The notes: a model not told the origin generated them from the sequence alone. DNA of 64,000 bases from Delftia acidovorans (GCA_031286585.1 JAITUC010000038.1:310001-374000), one strand, 5' to 3'. Numbered from the stretch's first letter, positions 15,863-25,007 are shown. Made by a program: numbers and translations.

Positions 15863-18226
15863 TCATTCACCGGCGCGCGCAGGCACCAGCACTTCGCGCT
15901 GCCCGCTGGCCGTGAGACCGCTGACGAGGCCCGCCTTTTCCATATCTTCCAGCAGGCGCGCCGAGCGGTTGTAACCAATCCTGAGCTTGCGCTGCACATA
16001 CGAGATGCTGGCCTTGCGGTCCTTGAGAACCACTTCCACGGCCTGGTCGTACATGGGGTCCTTCTCGCCGTTGCCGCCGTCGCCGGACTCCGAGCCGAAC
16101 TCGCTGTCGCCCTCGGCCGTACCGCCGTCGAGCACGCCTTCGATGTAGTCGGCCTCGCCCTGCTCCTTGAGGTAGCCCACCACGCGGTGCACTTCCTCGT
16201 CCGAGACGAAGGCGCCGTGCACGCGCACGGGCAAGCCCGTGCCGCTGGCCATGTAGAGCATGTCGCCCATGCCCAGCAGGGATTCGGCGCCCATCTGGTC
16301 GAGCACGGTGCGGCTGTCGATCTTGCTGCTGACCTGGAAGGCGATGCGCGTGGGGATGTTGGCCTTGATCAGGCCGGTGATCACGTCCACGCTGGGGCGC
16401 TGGGTGGCCAGGATCAGGTGGATGCCGGCCGCGCGGGCCTTCTGGGCCAGGCGCGCGATCAGCTCCTCGATCTTCTTGCCGACCACCATCATCAGGTCGG
16501 CCAGCTCGTCGATGACGATGACGATGTGCGGCAGGCGCTGCAGCGGCTCGGGCTCCTCGGGCGTCAGGCTGAAGGGGTTGGGAATGGACTCCTCGCGCGC
16601 CTTGGCCTCGTCGATCTTGGCGTTGTAGCCCGCCAGATTGCGCACGCCCAGCTTGCTCATGAGCTTGTAGCGGCGCTCCATCTCGGCCACGCACCAGTTC
16701 AGGCCGTTGGCGGCCTGCTTCATGTCGGTGACCACGGGGCACAGCAGGTGCGGAATGCCTTCGTAGACCGACATTTCCAGCATCTTGGGGTCGATCATCA
16801 GCAGGCGCACATCGCGGGCCTCGGCCTTGTACAGCAGCGACAGGATCATGGCGTTGATCCCCACCGACTTGCCCGAACCCGTGGTGCCGGCCACCAGCAC
16901 GTGCGGCATCTTGGCCAGATCGGCCACGACCGGATTGCCCACGATGTCCTTGCCCAGGCCCATGGTCAGCATGCTCTTGGCGTCGTGGTAGACCTGCGAG
17001 CCCAGCACCTCGGACAGGCGGATGGACTGGCGCTTGGCATTGGGCAGCTCCAGCGCCATGAAATTCTTGCCGGGAATCGTCTCGATCACGCGGATGGAGA
17101 CCAGGGACAGCGAACGCGCCAGATCCTTGGCCAGGTTCACGATCTGCGAGCCCTTGACGCCCGTGGCCGGCTCGATCTCGTAGCGCGTGATCACGGGGCC
17201 GGGCATGGCGGCGACCACATGCACATCGACACCAAAGTCCTTGAGGCGCTTTTCGATCAGCCGGCTGGTCATCTCCAGCGTTTCGGGCGAGACGCTTTCC
17301 TGGCGCTGCTGCGCCGCATCGAGCAGATCCACCTGGGGCAGCTTGCTGTCGGGCAGTTCGGAGAACAGGGGCTTCTGGCGTTCCTTGACCACCCGCACGC
17401 TGGGCGACGCGGCCTCCTGGAGCACGGGTTCGATGATCTGCACGGGCTGCGGGTGCTGCACGGCGCTTTCCGTGCGCTCTTCCTGCACCACTTCCTCGCG
17501 CTCGCGCGCGGCGCGGCGGCCTGCGGCTTCGTCCCGGGCCTTTTCACGGCGCGCAAAAAGAAAGAGCACCCAGCCGTCCAGGCGTGCGCCCATGGATTCG
17601 GCCAGATGACCCCAGGAAAAGCGGAACACCATGGCCAGGCCGATCACGGCCACGCAGATGCCGATCAGGCCCGAACCCATGAAGCCCAGCCACTGCAGGC
17701 TGTGGTAGCCCAGCATGTAGCCGAAGACGCCGCCGGCCGGGCCGGGCAGCACGCTCTCGAAGCGGTACAGGCGCGTCCACTCCAGTGCGCAGCTTGCGCC
17801 CAGCAGCAGCAGCAGCCCGCCCCAGAAGCGCAGGCGCCGCCGCCACAGGGGCGGCAGTGTCACGCCGTCGCGCGGCACGCCACCGCGCAGCCAGCGCGCA
17901 AAGGAAGACAGCCAGGTCTGCAGCGAGGCCAGCACCAGCCACCAGACCGACATGCCGAAACCGAAATAGCAGGCGTCGGCCAGCCAGGCACCGGCGCGGC
18001 CCATCCAGTTGGCGACCAGGCGCGCGTGCCCCGCCCCGGAGGTGGACCACGCTGGATCCTGGGGCGAGTAGCTGAGCATGGAGGCAAGCCAGAACACCAG
18101 GGCCAGCAGCCCCGCCAGCAGCAGCATTTCGTGGCCGAAGCGCGCCACCATGCCGGGGCGCGCCGCAGACCTGGATTTGCCCTTGGCGGATGTGGAAGCG
18201 TTCAGAGCGTTCAATGAGTAAGTCAT
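15863..18226 (-). CDS. ftsK: DNA translocase FtsK
   Basis: A 787-residue septal DNA pump. Four N-terminal membrane helices (about residues 30-190) are followed by a short charged linker, the RecA-like motor and a C-terminal gamma winged-helix domain. Walker A is GTTGSGKS (residues 447-454), Walker B lies in VIVIDELADLMM, and the arginine-rich IHLILATQRPSVDVITG motif is present. The gamma domain (DPMYDQAV to the end) should read KOPS sites. The length is that of the short-linker form common in betaproteobacteria rather than the 1329-residue E. coli protein. It is divergent from trxB and co-directional with lolA. Confidence 0.96.
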   Translation of the reverse strand: MTYSLNALNASTSAKGKSRSAARPGMVARFGHEMLLLAGLLALVFWLASMLSYSPQDPAWSTSGAGHARLVANWMGRAGAWLADACYFGFGMSVWWLVLASLQTWLSSFARWLRGGVPRDGVTLPPLWRRRLRFWGGLLLLLGASCALEWTRLYRFESVLPGPAGGVFGYMLGYHSLQWLGFMGSGLIGICVAVIGLAMVFRFSWGHLAESMGARLDGWVLFLFARREKARDEAAGRRAAREREEVVQEERTESAVQHPQPVQIIEPVLQEAASPSVRVVKERQKPLFSELPDSKLPQVDLLDAAQQRQESVSPETLEMTSRLIEKRLKDFGVDVHVVAAMPGPVITRYEIEPATGVKGSQIVNLAKDLARSLSLVSIRVIETIPGKNFMALELPNAKRQSIRLSEVLGSQVYHDAKSMLTMGLGKDIVGNPVVADLAKMPHVLVAGTTGSGKSVGINAMILSLLYKAEARDVRLLMIDPKMLEMSVYEGIPHLLCPVVTDMKQAANGLNWCVAEMERRYKLMSKLGVRNLAGYNAKIDEAKAREESIPNPFSLTPEEPEPLQRLPHIVIVIDELADLMMVVGKKIEELIARLAQKARAAGIHLILATQRPSVDVITGLIKANIPTRIAFQVSSKIDSRTVLDQMGAESLLGMGDMLYMASGTGLPVRVHGAFVSDEEVHRVVGYLKEQGEADYIEGVLDGGTAEGDSEFGSESGDGGNGEKDPMYDQAVEVVLKDRKASISYVQRKLRIGYNRSARLLEDMEKAGLVSGLTASGQREVLVPARAGE

Positions 18227-18355
18227 ACGCAGGCGGGAGCTTACCCCAGCCCCCTCGGACTGGCCGCAAAAACAGCCAGGGCGACCCGCTAGCGTAATGC
18301 AAGCACTTGCAACAGAGCATGACGCCGCCGCATGACGGCGCCACGTCGATCATTT

Positions 18356-18384
18356 TTGACAATCCGGGCCATTGATCCATATGG
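18356..18384 (+). promoter_or_regulatory. Possible trxB promoter
   Basis: A perfect TTGACA (18356-18361) is followed after 16-17 bases by the weak -10 candidates CATATG or ATATGG. The -35 is strong and the -10 poor. Its position, about 100 bp before the trxB ATG, fits a leader that contains the hairpin at 18445-18473. Confidence 0.4.
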
Positions 18385-18444
18385 CAACGGGAACCTGACT
18401 GCGGAGCGATACTCCACTGCTCTGCCCGGTGTATCTTTTTTTCT

Positions 18445-18473
18445 GCACGCCGACTGCCGGCGTGCGCCTTTTT
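18445..18473 (+). terminator. Terminator-like hairpin in the trxB leader
   Basis: A perfect 8-bp GC-rich stem (GCACGCCG with CGGCGTGC) and 5-base loop are followed by GCC and five T. It has the form of an intrinsic terminator but lies between the likely promoter and the trxB ATG, 15 bp before the start codon. It could attenuate trxB or end a short leader RNA. Confidence 0.6.
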
Positions 18474-18487
18474 CAAGAACTGCATCC

Positions 18488-19441
18488 ATGTCCTCTACGC
18501 AACACGCCAAAGTCCTGATCCTCGGCTCCGGCCCTGCCGGCTACACGGCCGCCATCTATGCCGCGCGCGCCAACCTCAACCCGCTGCTGGTGACCGGCAT
18601 GGCCCAGGGCGGCCAGCTGATGACGACGACCGAGGTGGACAACTGGCCTGCAGACGTGAACGGCGTGCAGGGTCCCGAGCTGATGCAGCGTTTTCTGGAG
18701 CACGCAGAGCGCTTCAAGACCCAGGTGGTGTTCGATCACATCCACAGCGTCGATTTCTCCAAGCGACCCTTCACGCTGACCGGCGACTCCGGAACCTACA
18801 CCTGCGACAGCCTGATCATTGCCACCGGCGCCTCGGCCAAGTACCTGGGCCTGCCCTCCGAAGAGGCCTTCATGGGCCGCGGCGTCTCGGGCTGCGCCAC
18901 CTGCGACGGCTTCTTCTACCGTGAGCAGCCCGTGTGCGTGGTCGGCGGCGGCAACACGGCCGTCGAGGAGGCCCTGTACCTGTCCAACATCGCCAGCAAG
19001 GTGACCCTGGTGCACCGCCGCGACAAGTTCAAGGCCGAGCCCATCCTCGTGGACAAGCTCATGGACAAGGTCCGGGCCGGCAAGATCGAGCTCAAGACCC
19101 ACTTCGTGCTCGACGAGGTGCTGGGCGACCAATCCGGCGTGACCGGGATCCGCATCAAGAGCACCCAGGACGGCCATGCCGAGGACATCCAGCTGCAGGG
19201 CTGCTTCATCGCCATCGGCCATGCGCCCAATACCGAGATCTTCAAGGGCCACCTGGAGATGGATGAGACCGGCTACATCATCACCCAGGGCGGCCTCAAG
19301 GGCTTTGCCACGCAGACCAGCGTGCCCGGCGTGTTCGCTGCCGGCGACGTGCAGGACCATGTCTACCGCCAGGCCATCACCAGCGCCGGCACGGGCTGCA
19401 TGGCCGCGCTGGACGCCCAGCGCTTCCTCGAACAGGAATAA
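18488..19441 (+). CDS. trxB: Thioredoxin reductase
   Basis: A 317-residue low-molecular-weight flavoenzyme that reduces thioredoxin with NADPH. The FAD loop is LGSGPAGYTAAIYAARANL, the redox motif CATCD has C136 and C139, the NADPH fold is VVGGGNTAVEEALYL, and the C-terminal FAD motif is GVFAAGDVQDHVYRQAIT. Length and order match bacterial TrxB. The ATG at 18488 matches the family start. It is divergent from ftsK, as in many betaproteobacteria, and is followed by an intrinsic terminator. Confidence 0.97.
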   Translation: MSSTQHAKVLILGSGPAGYTAAIYAARANLNPLLVTGMAQGGQLMTTTEVDNWPADVNGVQGPELMQRFLEHAERFKTQVVFDHIHSVDFSKRPFTLTGDSGTYTCDSLIIATGASAKYLGLPSEEAFMGRGVSGCATCDGFFYREQPVCVVGGGNTAVEEALYLSNIASKVTLVHRRDKFKAEPILVDKLMDKVRAGKIELKTHFVLDEVLGDQSGVTGIRIKSTQDGHAEDIQLQGCFIAIGHAPNTEIFKGHLEMDETGYIITQGGLKGFATQTSVPGVFAAGDVQDHVYRQAITSAGTGCMAALDAQRFLEQE

Positions 19442-19479
19442 GCACGACGCCACCCCGCCCTGCTCTCCCGCAGGGCGGC

Positions 19480-19526
19480 AAAAGCCCCTGGCTGCAGCCG
19501 TGTTTGGCGGGCCCAGGGGCTTTTTT
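19480..19526 (+). terminator. Intrinsic terminator of trxB
   Basis: AAAGCCCCTGG pairs with CCAGGGGCTTTTTT across a loop of about 20 bases, ending in a run of six T, 40 bp after the trxB stop. Confidence 0.85.
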
Positions 19527-19537
19527 CATGGAGGCGC

Positions 19538-19543
19538 TATAAT
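19538..19543 (+). promoter_or_regulatory. -10 element of the rpmBG promoter
   Basis: A perfect TATAAT at 19538-19543 lies just after the trxB terminator and about 160 bp before rpmB. No good -35 is seen at the right distance, so only the -10 is called. The position fits a separate promoter for the ribosomal-protein pair. Confidence 0.5.
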
Positions 19544-19704
19544 CCGTGGCTTTGCTGAATTTGAAGCGCGCCCTGCTCGCATGGCCAGGACACTTTCAGC
19601 ATGGGGTTACCGCCACCCTTTATGGCGAGGTGAGGTTGCCGGCAGGCCATGCAGCAAATGCAGGGCATCAGCGTCGGCGGCTGTACAACTATCGGAGTGT
19701 CCTC

Positions 19705-19938
19705 ATGGCACGCGTATGTGAAGTAACGGGCAAGAAGCCCATGGTGGGAAACAACGTTTCCCACGCCAACAACAAGACCAAGCGTCGTTTCCTGCCCAAC
19801 CTGCAATACCGCCGTTTCTGGGTTGAGAGCGAAAACCGTTGGGTGCGCCTGCGCGTTTCCAGCGCCGCTCTGCGCCTGATCGACAAGAACGGTATCGACT
19901 CCGTGCTCGCAGACCTGCGTGCCCGTGGCCAAGCCTAA
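19705..19938 (+). CDS. rpmB: 50S ribosomal protein L28
   Basis: A 77-residue basic ribosomal protein. It begins ARVCEVTGKKPMVGNNVSHA, the L28 signature, followed by NNKTKRRFLPNLQ and a C-terminal LRVSSAALRLIDKNG. It has the length of E. coli L28. It is the first gene of the rpmB-rpmG pair, 20 bp before rpmG. Confidence 0.98.
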   Translation: MARVCEVTGKKPMVGNNVSHANNKTKRRFLPNLQYRRFWVESENRWVRLRVSSAALRLIDKNGIDSVLADLRARGQA

Positions 19939-19958
19939 ATCCCTCAAGGAGAAACACC

Positions 19959-20129
19959 ATGGCTGCTAAAGGCGGACGCGAAAAGATCAAGCTGGAATCC
20001 ACTGCAGGAACCGGCCACTTCTACACCACGACCAAGAACAAGAAGACAATGCCCGAGAAGATGGCGATCATGAAGTTTGATCCCAAGGCTCGCAAGCATG
20101 TCACGTACAAGGAAATCAAGCTGAAGTAA
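19959..20129 (+). CDS. rpmG: 50S ribosomal protein L33
   Basis: A 56-residue ribosomal protein with KGGREKIKLESTAGTGHFY at the start and a basic KYDP-like KFDPKARKHV tail. It lacks the CxxC zinc pairs found in some L33 proteins, so it is the zinc-free form. AAGGAG lies 8 bases before the ATG. It is co-transcribed with rpmB. Confidence 0.98.
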   Translation: MAAKGGREKIKLESTAGTGHFYTTTKNKKTMPEKMAIMKFDPKARKHVTYKEIKLK

Positions 20130-20155
20130 TTCAGCCTGTTCCCGGTACCGACAAG

Positions 20156-20187
20156 AACCGCCCGGCGCGAGCCCGGCGGTTTTTTTG
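20156..20187 (+). terminator. Intrinsic terminator after rpmG
   Basis: AACCGCC pairs with GGCGGTT around a GC-rich loop and is followed by seven T, 27 bp after the rpmG stop. It also separates rpmBG from the convergent MocR-type gene. Confidence 0.85.
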
Positions 20188-20206
20188 TGTCCGCTTTTTT
20201 CGCCTT

Positions 20207-21691
20207 TCAACCGTTGCGCGCCGGCTGGCCCAGCTGCGCGCAAGCCATGGCACCCAGTTCGCGGCAGGCCTGCTCGACCACGGCATCCACCGGCAGGGTG
20301 CAGCCCAGGCGCATGCAGTGCTCGTAGCGCCCCGAGTTCGAGAACATGCTGCCCGGCGCCGTGCGGATGCCGCGCGCCAGCGCCTCGGTGAAAAGGCCGG
20401 AAGTGGAGACACCGGCTGGAAACTCCAGCCACAGGCTGAGTCCGCCGGGCGGCAGGCTGAGCCGCGTGCCCAGCGGGAAGAACCGCGCCACCAGCTGCGC
20501 CATGCCCTCACGCTGGCGCCGCAACTGCTGCTTGAGGCGCTGCAGATTGCGCAGATGCGCGGGCGAGCCCACGCAGGCGGCCGCCAGCAGCTGGGCCAGG
20601 GTCTGGGTGCCCCGGCTGCGCGCGAACTTGAGCATCTGCACCCGCCCATGCCACTGGCCAGCGTTCATCCAGCCCTGGCGCAAGCCCGGCGCCATGCTCT
20701 TGTTGAAGGCCTCGCAATAGATGACATGGCCCGGCAGGCGATCCCAGGCCTTGATCGGGCGCACGGGCTGGCTGCTTTCCACGAACAGTCCATAGGAGTC
20801 GTCCTCGATCAATGCCACGCCGTGGGCGCCGCACAGATCGACCAGCCTGGCCTTGTGCTCATCGGGAATGCGCGTACCCAGCGGCATCTGCAGCTCGGGC
20901 ACGACCACCACGGCCTTCAGGCGCGGCTGGGTCTGCAGGGCCAGCTCCAGCGCCTCGATGGACAGGCCGGTGCGCGGGCTGCAGGGAATCTCCAGCGCCT
21001 GCAGCTGCAAGGATTCCACCACCTGCAGCAGGCCGTAGTAGGTCGGCGACTCCACGGCCACCACATCCCCCGGCGAGGCCACGGCCGCCAGCGCCAGGCT
21101 CACGGCCTCGGAGTTGCCCGTGGTCGCCAGCACATCGGCCGGTGCCACATGGATGCCCGCCGCCAGCGCGCGACGCGCCATGGCCCGCTGGAAATCAGGG
21201 TGGCTGCCCATCATGGATCGCCCCAGAACCAACAGGTCGGGCTGCTCGCGCAGTAGCCGGGCGGCGGTCTGGTTCAGGTAGCCGCGATCGAACAGTTCGG
21301 GCGGCGGCGTGGCGCCGCCCAGGTCCACGCGCACATCGGCCTGCCGGCCACGCTCCAGCATCAGGGAAATGTGTTCATTGATGCCTGCAAAGTGCGGCTG
21401 CGGCAGCGGTTGCACCGGCTGGCTCAGGTCCGGCTCGCTGGCCGGGGCCAGGCCTGCCGGTCGGGCATCGCGCACAAAGTAGCCCACGCGCGGGCGGGCT
21501 TCGAGCTGGCCCAGGTCTTCCAGATGCCGCAGCGTCTGCAGCGCCGTGGACAGGCTGACCTCATGGCGGCGCATCAGCTCGCGCACGGAAGGCATGCGCT
21601 CGCCGGCCTTGAGCGTACCCAGCTCCATGGCCAGGCTGTAGTCGGCCGCCAGGCGGCGGTACAGGGTCGAAGAGGCGCTTGCAAGGGTCAT
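20207..21691 (-). CDS. MocR/PdxR-type GntR regulator with aminotransferase domain
   Basis: A 494-residue fusion of an N-terminal GntR winged helix (about residues 5-75, with GERMPSVRELMRRHEVSLSTALQTLRHLE spanning the helix-turn-helix) and a class-I PLP aminotransferase fold. The PLP lysine is K331 in AFNKSMAPGLR, and the ring-nitrogen Asp lies in LIEDDSYG. The usual QNPxG loop reads QMPLG, with Met at position 269 where an Asn normally contacts the PLP ring hydroxyl. MocR proteins act as transcription factors that sense PLP or amino compounds. The ATG at 21691 starts the GntR domain directly. It is divergent from the DUF2917 gene. Confidence 0.88.
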   Translation of the reverse strand: MTLASASSTLYRRLAADYSLAMELGTLKAGERMPSVRELMRRHEVSLSTALQTLRHLEDLGQLEARPRVGYFVRDARPAGLAPASEPDLSQPVQPLPQPHFAGINEHISLMLERGRQADVRVDLGGATPPPELFDRGYLNQTAARLLREQPDLLVLGRSMMGSHPDFQRAMARRALAAGIHVAPADVLATTGNSEAVSLALAAVASPGDVVAVESPTYYGLLQVVESLQLQALEIPCSPRTGLSIEALELALQTQPRLKAVVVVPELQMPLGTRIPDEHKARLVDLCGAHGVALIEDDSYGLFVESSQPVRPIKAWDRLPGHVIYCEAFNKSMAPGLRQGWMNAGQWHGRVQMLKFARSRGTQTLAQLLAAACVGSPAHLRNLQRLKQQLRRQREGMAQLVARFFPLGTRLSLPPGGLSLWLEFPAGVSTSGLFTEALARGIRTAPGSMFSNSGRYEHCMRLGCTLPVDAVVEQACRELGAMACAQLGQPARNG

Positions 21692-21904
21692 GGAACAGCT
21701 CGAGAACGAATCGGGCACGAGAGAGGCTTGCCCGCGATCTTGCCGCAAGGCGCTGTTACGCAACAGATACAGATCCATGGCCCACAAAGCAGAACAGATC
21801 CACCGCCATCTGCACTGCTGCGATGCAACAAGCTGCAGGCTGTGCCTGTGCCGATGAAGGCCGCCTGCCTACGCTTGAGGGCCTGGAATCAAACGACACA
21901 GACC

Positions 21905-22273
21905 ATGTACAACGCCGACACCCGCTCCTTCGAACTGCGCCATCTTGCCCCCGGCAACGATCTGCACCTGCATGTGCTGGAGGGCAGCGAACTGTTCTGC
22001 CGCCACGGGCCACTGGAAATCATCGCCCCCCAACAGGCCTGGGCGGATGGCGTGCCCGGGCTGGCCGTCAGGCTTCAGCCGGGCCAGGGCTGGCGCGCAG
22101 GCGCCGATCTGCAGATACGGGTCCGCTCCTTGTCCCAGGCCATGGCAAGCCTGGAATTGCGGCAGAGCCCCACAGCAAAAGGCCGCATCGCCTCCGAAGA
22201 GGGGATACGGCCCCGGGCATGGGCGGTTGCCGGCTGGCTTCGCGGCCTCAGGCGTGGGCAGCGCGCAGCTTGA
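21905..22273 (+). CDS. DUF2917 family protein
   Basis: A 122-residue protein of the beta-rich, cupin-like DUF2917 type common in Burkholderiales. Strand-rich segments with a LHVLEGSELFCRHGPLE core are followed by a basic tail. No membrane helix or signal peptide is seen, and function is unknown. Its upstream neighbour is the divergent MocR-type regulator, a natural candidate to control it. Its final 26 bases overlap the convergent desaturase gene. Confidence 0.7.
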   Translation: MYNADTRSFELRHLAPGNDLHLHVLEGSELFCRHGPLEIIAPQQAWADGVPGLAVRLQPGQGWRAGADLQIRVRSLSQAMASLELRQSPTAKGRIASEEGIRPRAWAVAGWLRGLRRGQRAA

Positions 22274-23471
22274 CCGAGAACTCCTTGAGCGCGGCAATGC
22301 CGCTGGCCTCGGCGCGATGGCACCAGGCCTGCAGATGGGCCGTCAGTTGCTCGCGCGACAGTGAGGTGTTCAGCCACAGCTGGCGCAGTTCCTCGCGCAT
22401 GACCAGCATCTGGTCGAGCACGGGGTGGGCGGCGCGCGCCTGGGCCAGTTGCCCCTGTGCCTGGGCGGGTACCTTGTCGGCATCGCGGTGCAGCCAGCGG
22501 CGCGCCGTCTTGAGCAGGGACAGGTCGGCCTGCCGGGCCTTGCGCTGCTTGAGCGCATCGAGCTCGATCTGCACGGCGGCGCGCACGCCACGTGCATAGC
22601 GGGCCATGACCTCGTAGCGGTTGGCGATCACGGCCTCCAGCGTCTTTTCGTCAGCCACGGGCTTGACGGCGCCCATGACCAGCCGCGGCGCCGTCTTCTT
22701 GACCTTGGCCCAGCCCAGCTTCTGCATGGCACTGATGTAGACCCAGCCCACATCGAACTCATAGCGCTTGACCGAGAACTTGGCCGAGGTCGGGTAGGTA
22801 TGGTGGTTGTTGTGCAGTTCCTCACCGCCAATGATCAGGCCCCAGGGCACGAGATTGGTGCTGGCGTCCTGCGCCTCGAAATTGCGGTAGCCCCAGAAAT
22901 GGCCCAGGCCGTTGACCACGCCGGCCGCCCAGAACGGAATCCAGGCCATCTGCACGGCCCAGATCGTCAGTCCGATGGCGCCGAACAGCAGCACGTTGAT
23001 GATCAGCATCAGCGAAGGGCCCCAGATCGAATGCCGACTGTACAGATGACGCTCGATCCAGTCGTCGGGCGTGCCGTGGCCGAACTTCCTGATTGTCTCG
23101 GCGTTCTTCGCCTCTTCGCGGTACAGCTCCGCACCCTGGCGCATCACGGTGTCCAGGCCGCGTGTCTGCGGGCTGTGGGGGTCGTCCTCGGTTTCGCACT
23201 TGGCATGGTGCTTGCGGTGGATGGCCACCCACTCCCTGGTGACCATGCCCGTGCCCAGCCACAGCCAGAAACGGAAGAAGTGCGAAGGAAGCGGCCCCAG
23301 GTCCAGCGAGCGGTGGGCCTGGCAGCGGTGCAGGAAGATGGTGACGCCCGCAATGGTGATGTGGGTGGTGACCAGAGCGTACAGCAGCAGCTGCCACCAC
23401 GACAGCTGCCACAGGCCATGGGCCATCCAATCCACGGCGAGGGTCCAAACCGATCCGAAATCCAGCGACAT
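22248..23471 (-). CDS. Membrane fatty-acid desaturase (acyl-CoA/acyl-lipid delta-9 type)
   Basis: A 407-residue di-iron membrane desaturase. The three histidine boxes are intact: HRCQAH (residues 48-53), HRKHH (85-89) and HNNHH (220-224), with paired membrane helices between them. It introduces a double bond into saturated acyl chains to keep the membrane fluid. The C-terminal 130 residues are charged and helical, an extension shared with Burkholderiales homologues. The ATG at 23471 has no clear ribosome-binding site; an upstream TTG is possible but is too close to its own AGGAG. It overlaps the convergent DUF2917 gene by 26 bp. Confidence 0.92.
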   Translation of the reverse strand: MSLDFGSVWTLAVDWMAHGLWQLSWWQLLLYALVTTHITIAGVTIFLHRCQAHRSLDLGPLPSHFFRFWLWLGTGMVTREWVAIHRKHHAKCETEDDPHSPQTRGLDTVMRQGAELYREEAKNAETIRKFGHGTPDDWIERHLYSRHSIWGPSLMLIINVLLFGAIGLTIWAVQMAWIPFWAAGVVNGLGHFWGYRNFEAQDASTNLVPWGLIIGGEELHNNHHTYPTSAKFSVKRYEFDVGWVYISAMQKLGWAKVKKTAPRLVMGAVKPVADEKTLEAVIANRYEVMARYARGVRAAVQIELDALKQRKARQADLSLLKTARRWLHRDADKVPAQAQGQLAQARAAHPVLDQMLVMREELRQLWLNTSLSREQLTAHLQAWCHRAEASGIAALKEFSVKLRAAHA

Positions 23472-23586
23472 AACCGAAGCCTTTGGCAAGGCGGCGCCCG
23501 TTGGCGCCGATGCCTCAATTTTAGGCGATCCGCCTACAAAGGCCTTCGGCAATCTCCTGCGATTTACAGCTTATTGCGTCAGCAAG

Positions 23587-24915
23587 TTACGGCTTCCGGG
23601 TCCAAACGGCGGCAAAAAATCCGTCCGTCTCATGGCGCTGCGGCCACAGGCGCAGGTACTGCGTGCCGGTCTCGCCGCCGCTGCACAGCACATCGCCCTG
23701 CTCCACCTTGAGCTGGGCCAGCAGTTCGCCGGCATCCATGGCCACGAAATCCGGGTGCTCGGCCGCAAAGGCCTCGGCGATGGCTTCGTTCTCTTGCGGC
23801 AGGACCGAACAGGTGGCATAGACCAGGCGCCCGCCGGGCTTGACCAGGCGTGCCGCGCTGGCCAGGATGGCCGCCTGCTTTTGCGTGAGTTCCTCGATGG
23901 CCTTGGCCGACTGGCGCCACTTGAGGTCGGGATTGCGGCGCAGCGTACCCAGGCCCGAGCAGGGCGCATCGACCAGCACGCGGTCGATCTTCCCGGCCAG
24001 GCGCTTGACGCGGTCGTCGCGCTCATGGGCGATGGCCGCAGGGTGCACATTCGACAGGCCCGAGCGCGCCAGGCGGGGCTTCAGGGCTTCGAGCCGGTGG
24101 CCGGACACATCGAAGGCATAAAGGCGCCCCGTGCTGCGCATGGATGCGCCAATGGCCAGGGTCTTGCCGCCTGCGCCAGCGCAGAAATCGACCACCATTT
24201 CGCCGCGCTTGGCGTCCAGCATCAGCGCCAGCAGCTGGGAGCCTTCATCCTGCACCTCGATGGCGCCGCGCGTGAAGGCATCGAGCCGGGCCAGAGCCGG
24301 CTTGCCCTGCACGCGCAGGCCCCAGGGGGAGTACGGCGTGGCTTCGGCGGCAATGCCGGCATCGGCCAGTTCCTTTTGCACATCGGCGCGCTTGGCATTG
24401 AGCGCATTGACGCGCAGATCCAGCGGCGCGGCCTGCTCCATGCTCTGGGCAAAGGCCTGGAAATCCTCCCCCAGCTGCTGCTGCAGGGGCGCGACCAGCC
24501 ATTCGGGCAGGTTGTGGCGATGCTGCGGCATCAGTTCCTCGGGGCGCACGGCCTCGCAGGCATCCAGCCACTGCAACTCCTGGGGCGACAGCGCAGCGCG
24601 AACGAAGCTGCGCGCATCCTTGACACCCTGTTCGGACTTTCCGGCCACGCGGGCCAGCGCTTCCTGGCTGTGGGCAAAGCCCAGGATGGCGAGCCTGCGC
24701 TCGCGCGAGCCGCTGCCCGAGCGCGCCAGGCTCTCGAAAAGCAGCTTCTTGCGCAGCACGGTGTAGGCGGTTTCGGCCAGCGCGGCACGCTCGCGCGGGC
24801 CCAGGTTGCGGTTTTCACGGAAAAAGCGTGACACCACGGCGTCGGCCGGGTGTTCGAAAGTCAGGGTGCGCTTGACCAGTTCGGCGCAGGCGTCGAGAAG
24901 CTGTTTGGGATGCAT
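23587..24915 (-). CDS. rsmB: 16S rRNA m5C967 methyltransferase RsmB-like (Sun/NOL1/NOP2 family)
   Basis: A 442-residue SAM-dependent RNA cytosine-5 methyltransferase. An N-terminal NusB-like helical domain (to about residue 150) precedes the Rossmann domain with VVDFCAGAGGKTLAIG (SAM motif I). The two cysteines are in VDAPCSGLGTLRRNPDLKW (motif IV) and VYATCSVLPQENE (motif VI). The NusB-like domain fits RsmB, though the fusion is shorter than in E. coli. In related bacteria RsmB often follows fmt; here it is beside purN instead. Confidence 0.85.
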   Translation of the reverse strand: MHPKQLLDACAELVKRTLTFEHPADAVVSRFFRENRNLGPRERAALAETAYTVLRKKLLFESLARSGSGSRERRLAILGFAHSQEALARVAGKSEQGVKDARSFVRAALSPQELQWLDACEAVRPEELMPQHRHNLPEWLVAPLQQQLGEDFQAFAQSMEQAAPLDLRVNALNAKRADVQKELADAGIAAEATPYSPWGLRVQGKPALARLDAFTRGAIEVQDEGSQLLALMLDAKRGEMVVDFCAGAGGKTLAIGASMRSTGRLYAFDVSGHRLEALKPRLARSGLSNVHPAAIAHERDDRVKRLAGKIDRVLVDAPCSGLGTLRRNPDLKWRQSAKAIEELTQKQAAILASAARLVKPGGRLVYATCSVLPQENEAIAEAFAAEHPDFVAMDAGELLAQLKVEQGDVLCSGGETGTQYLRLWPQRHETDGFFAAVWTRKP

Positions 24916-25007
24916 GGGCGCGATTGTCCCACTGCCTTGCAAATCCGAGAGGGCCACAGGTCGGAACCCGCAGCAGCCCCCGGCTGGCGCAGCTACCATG
25001 GCGCCCC

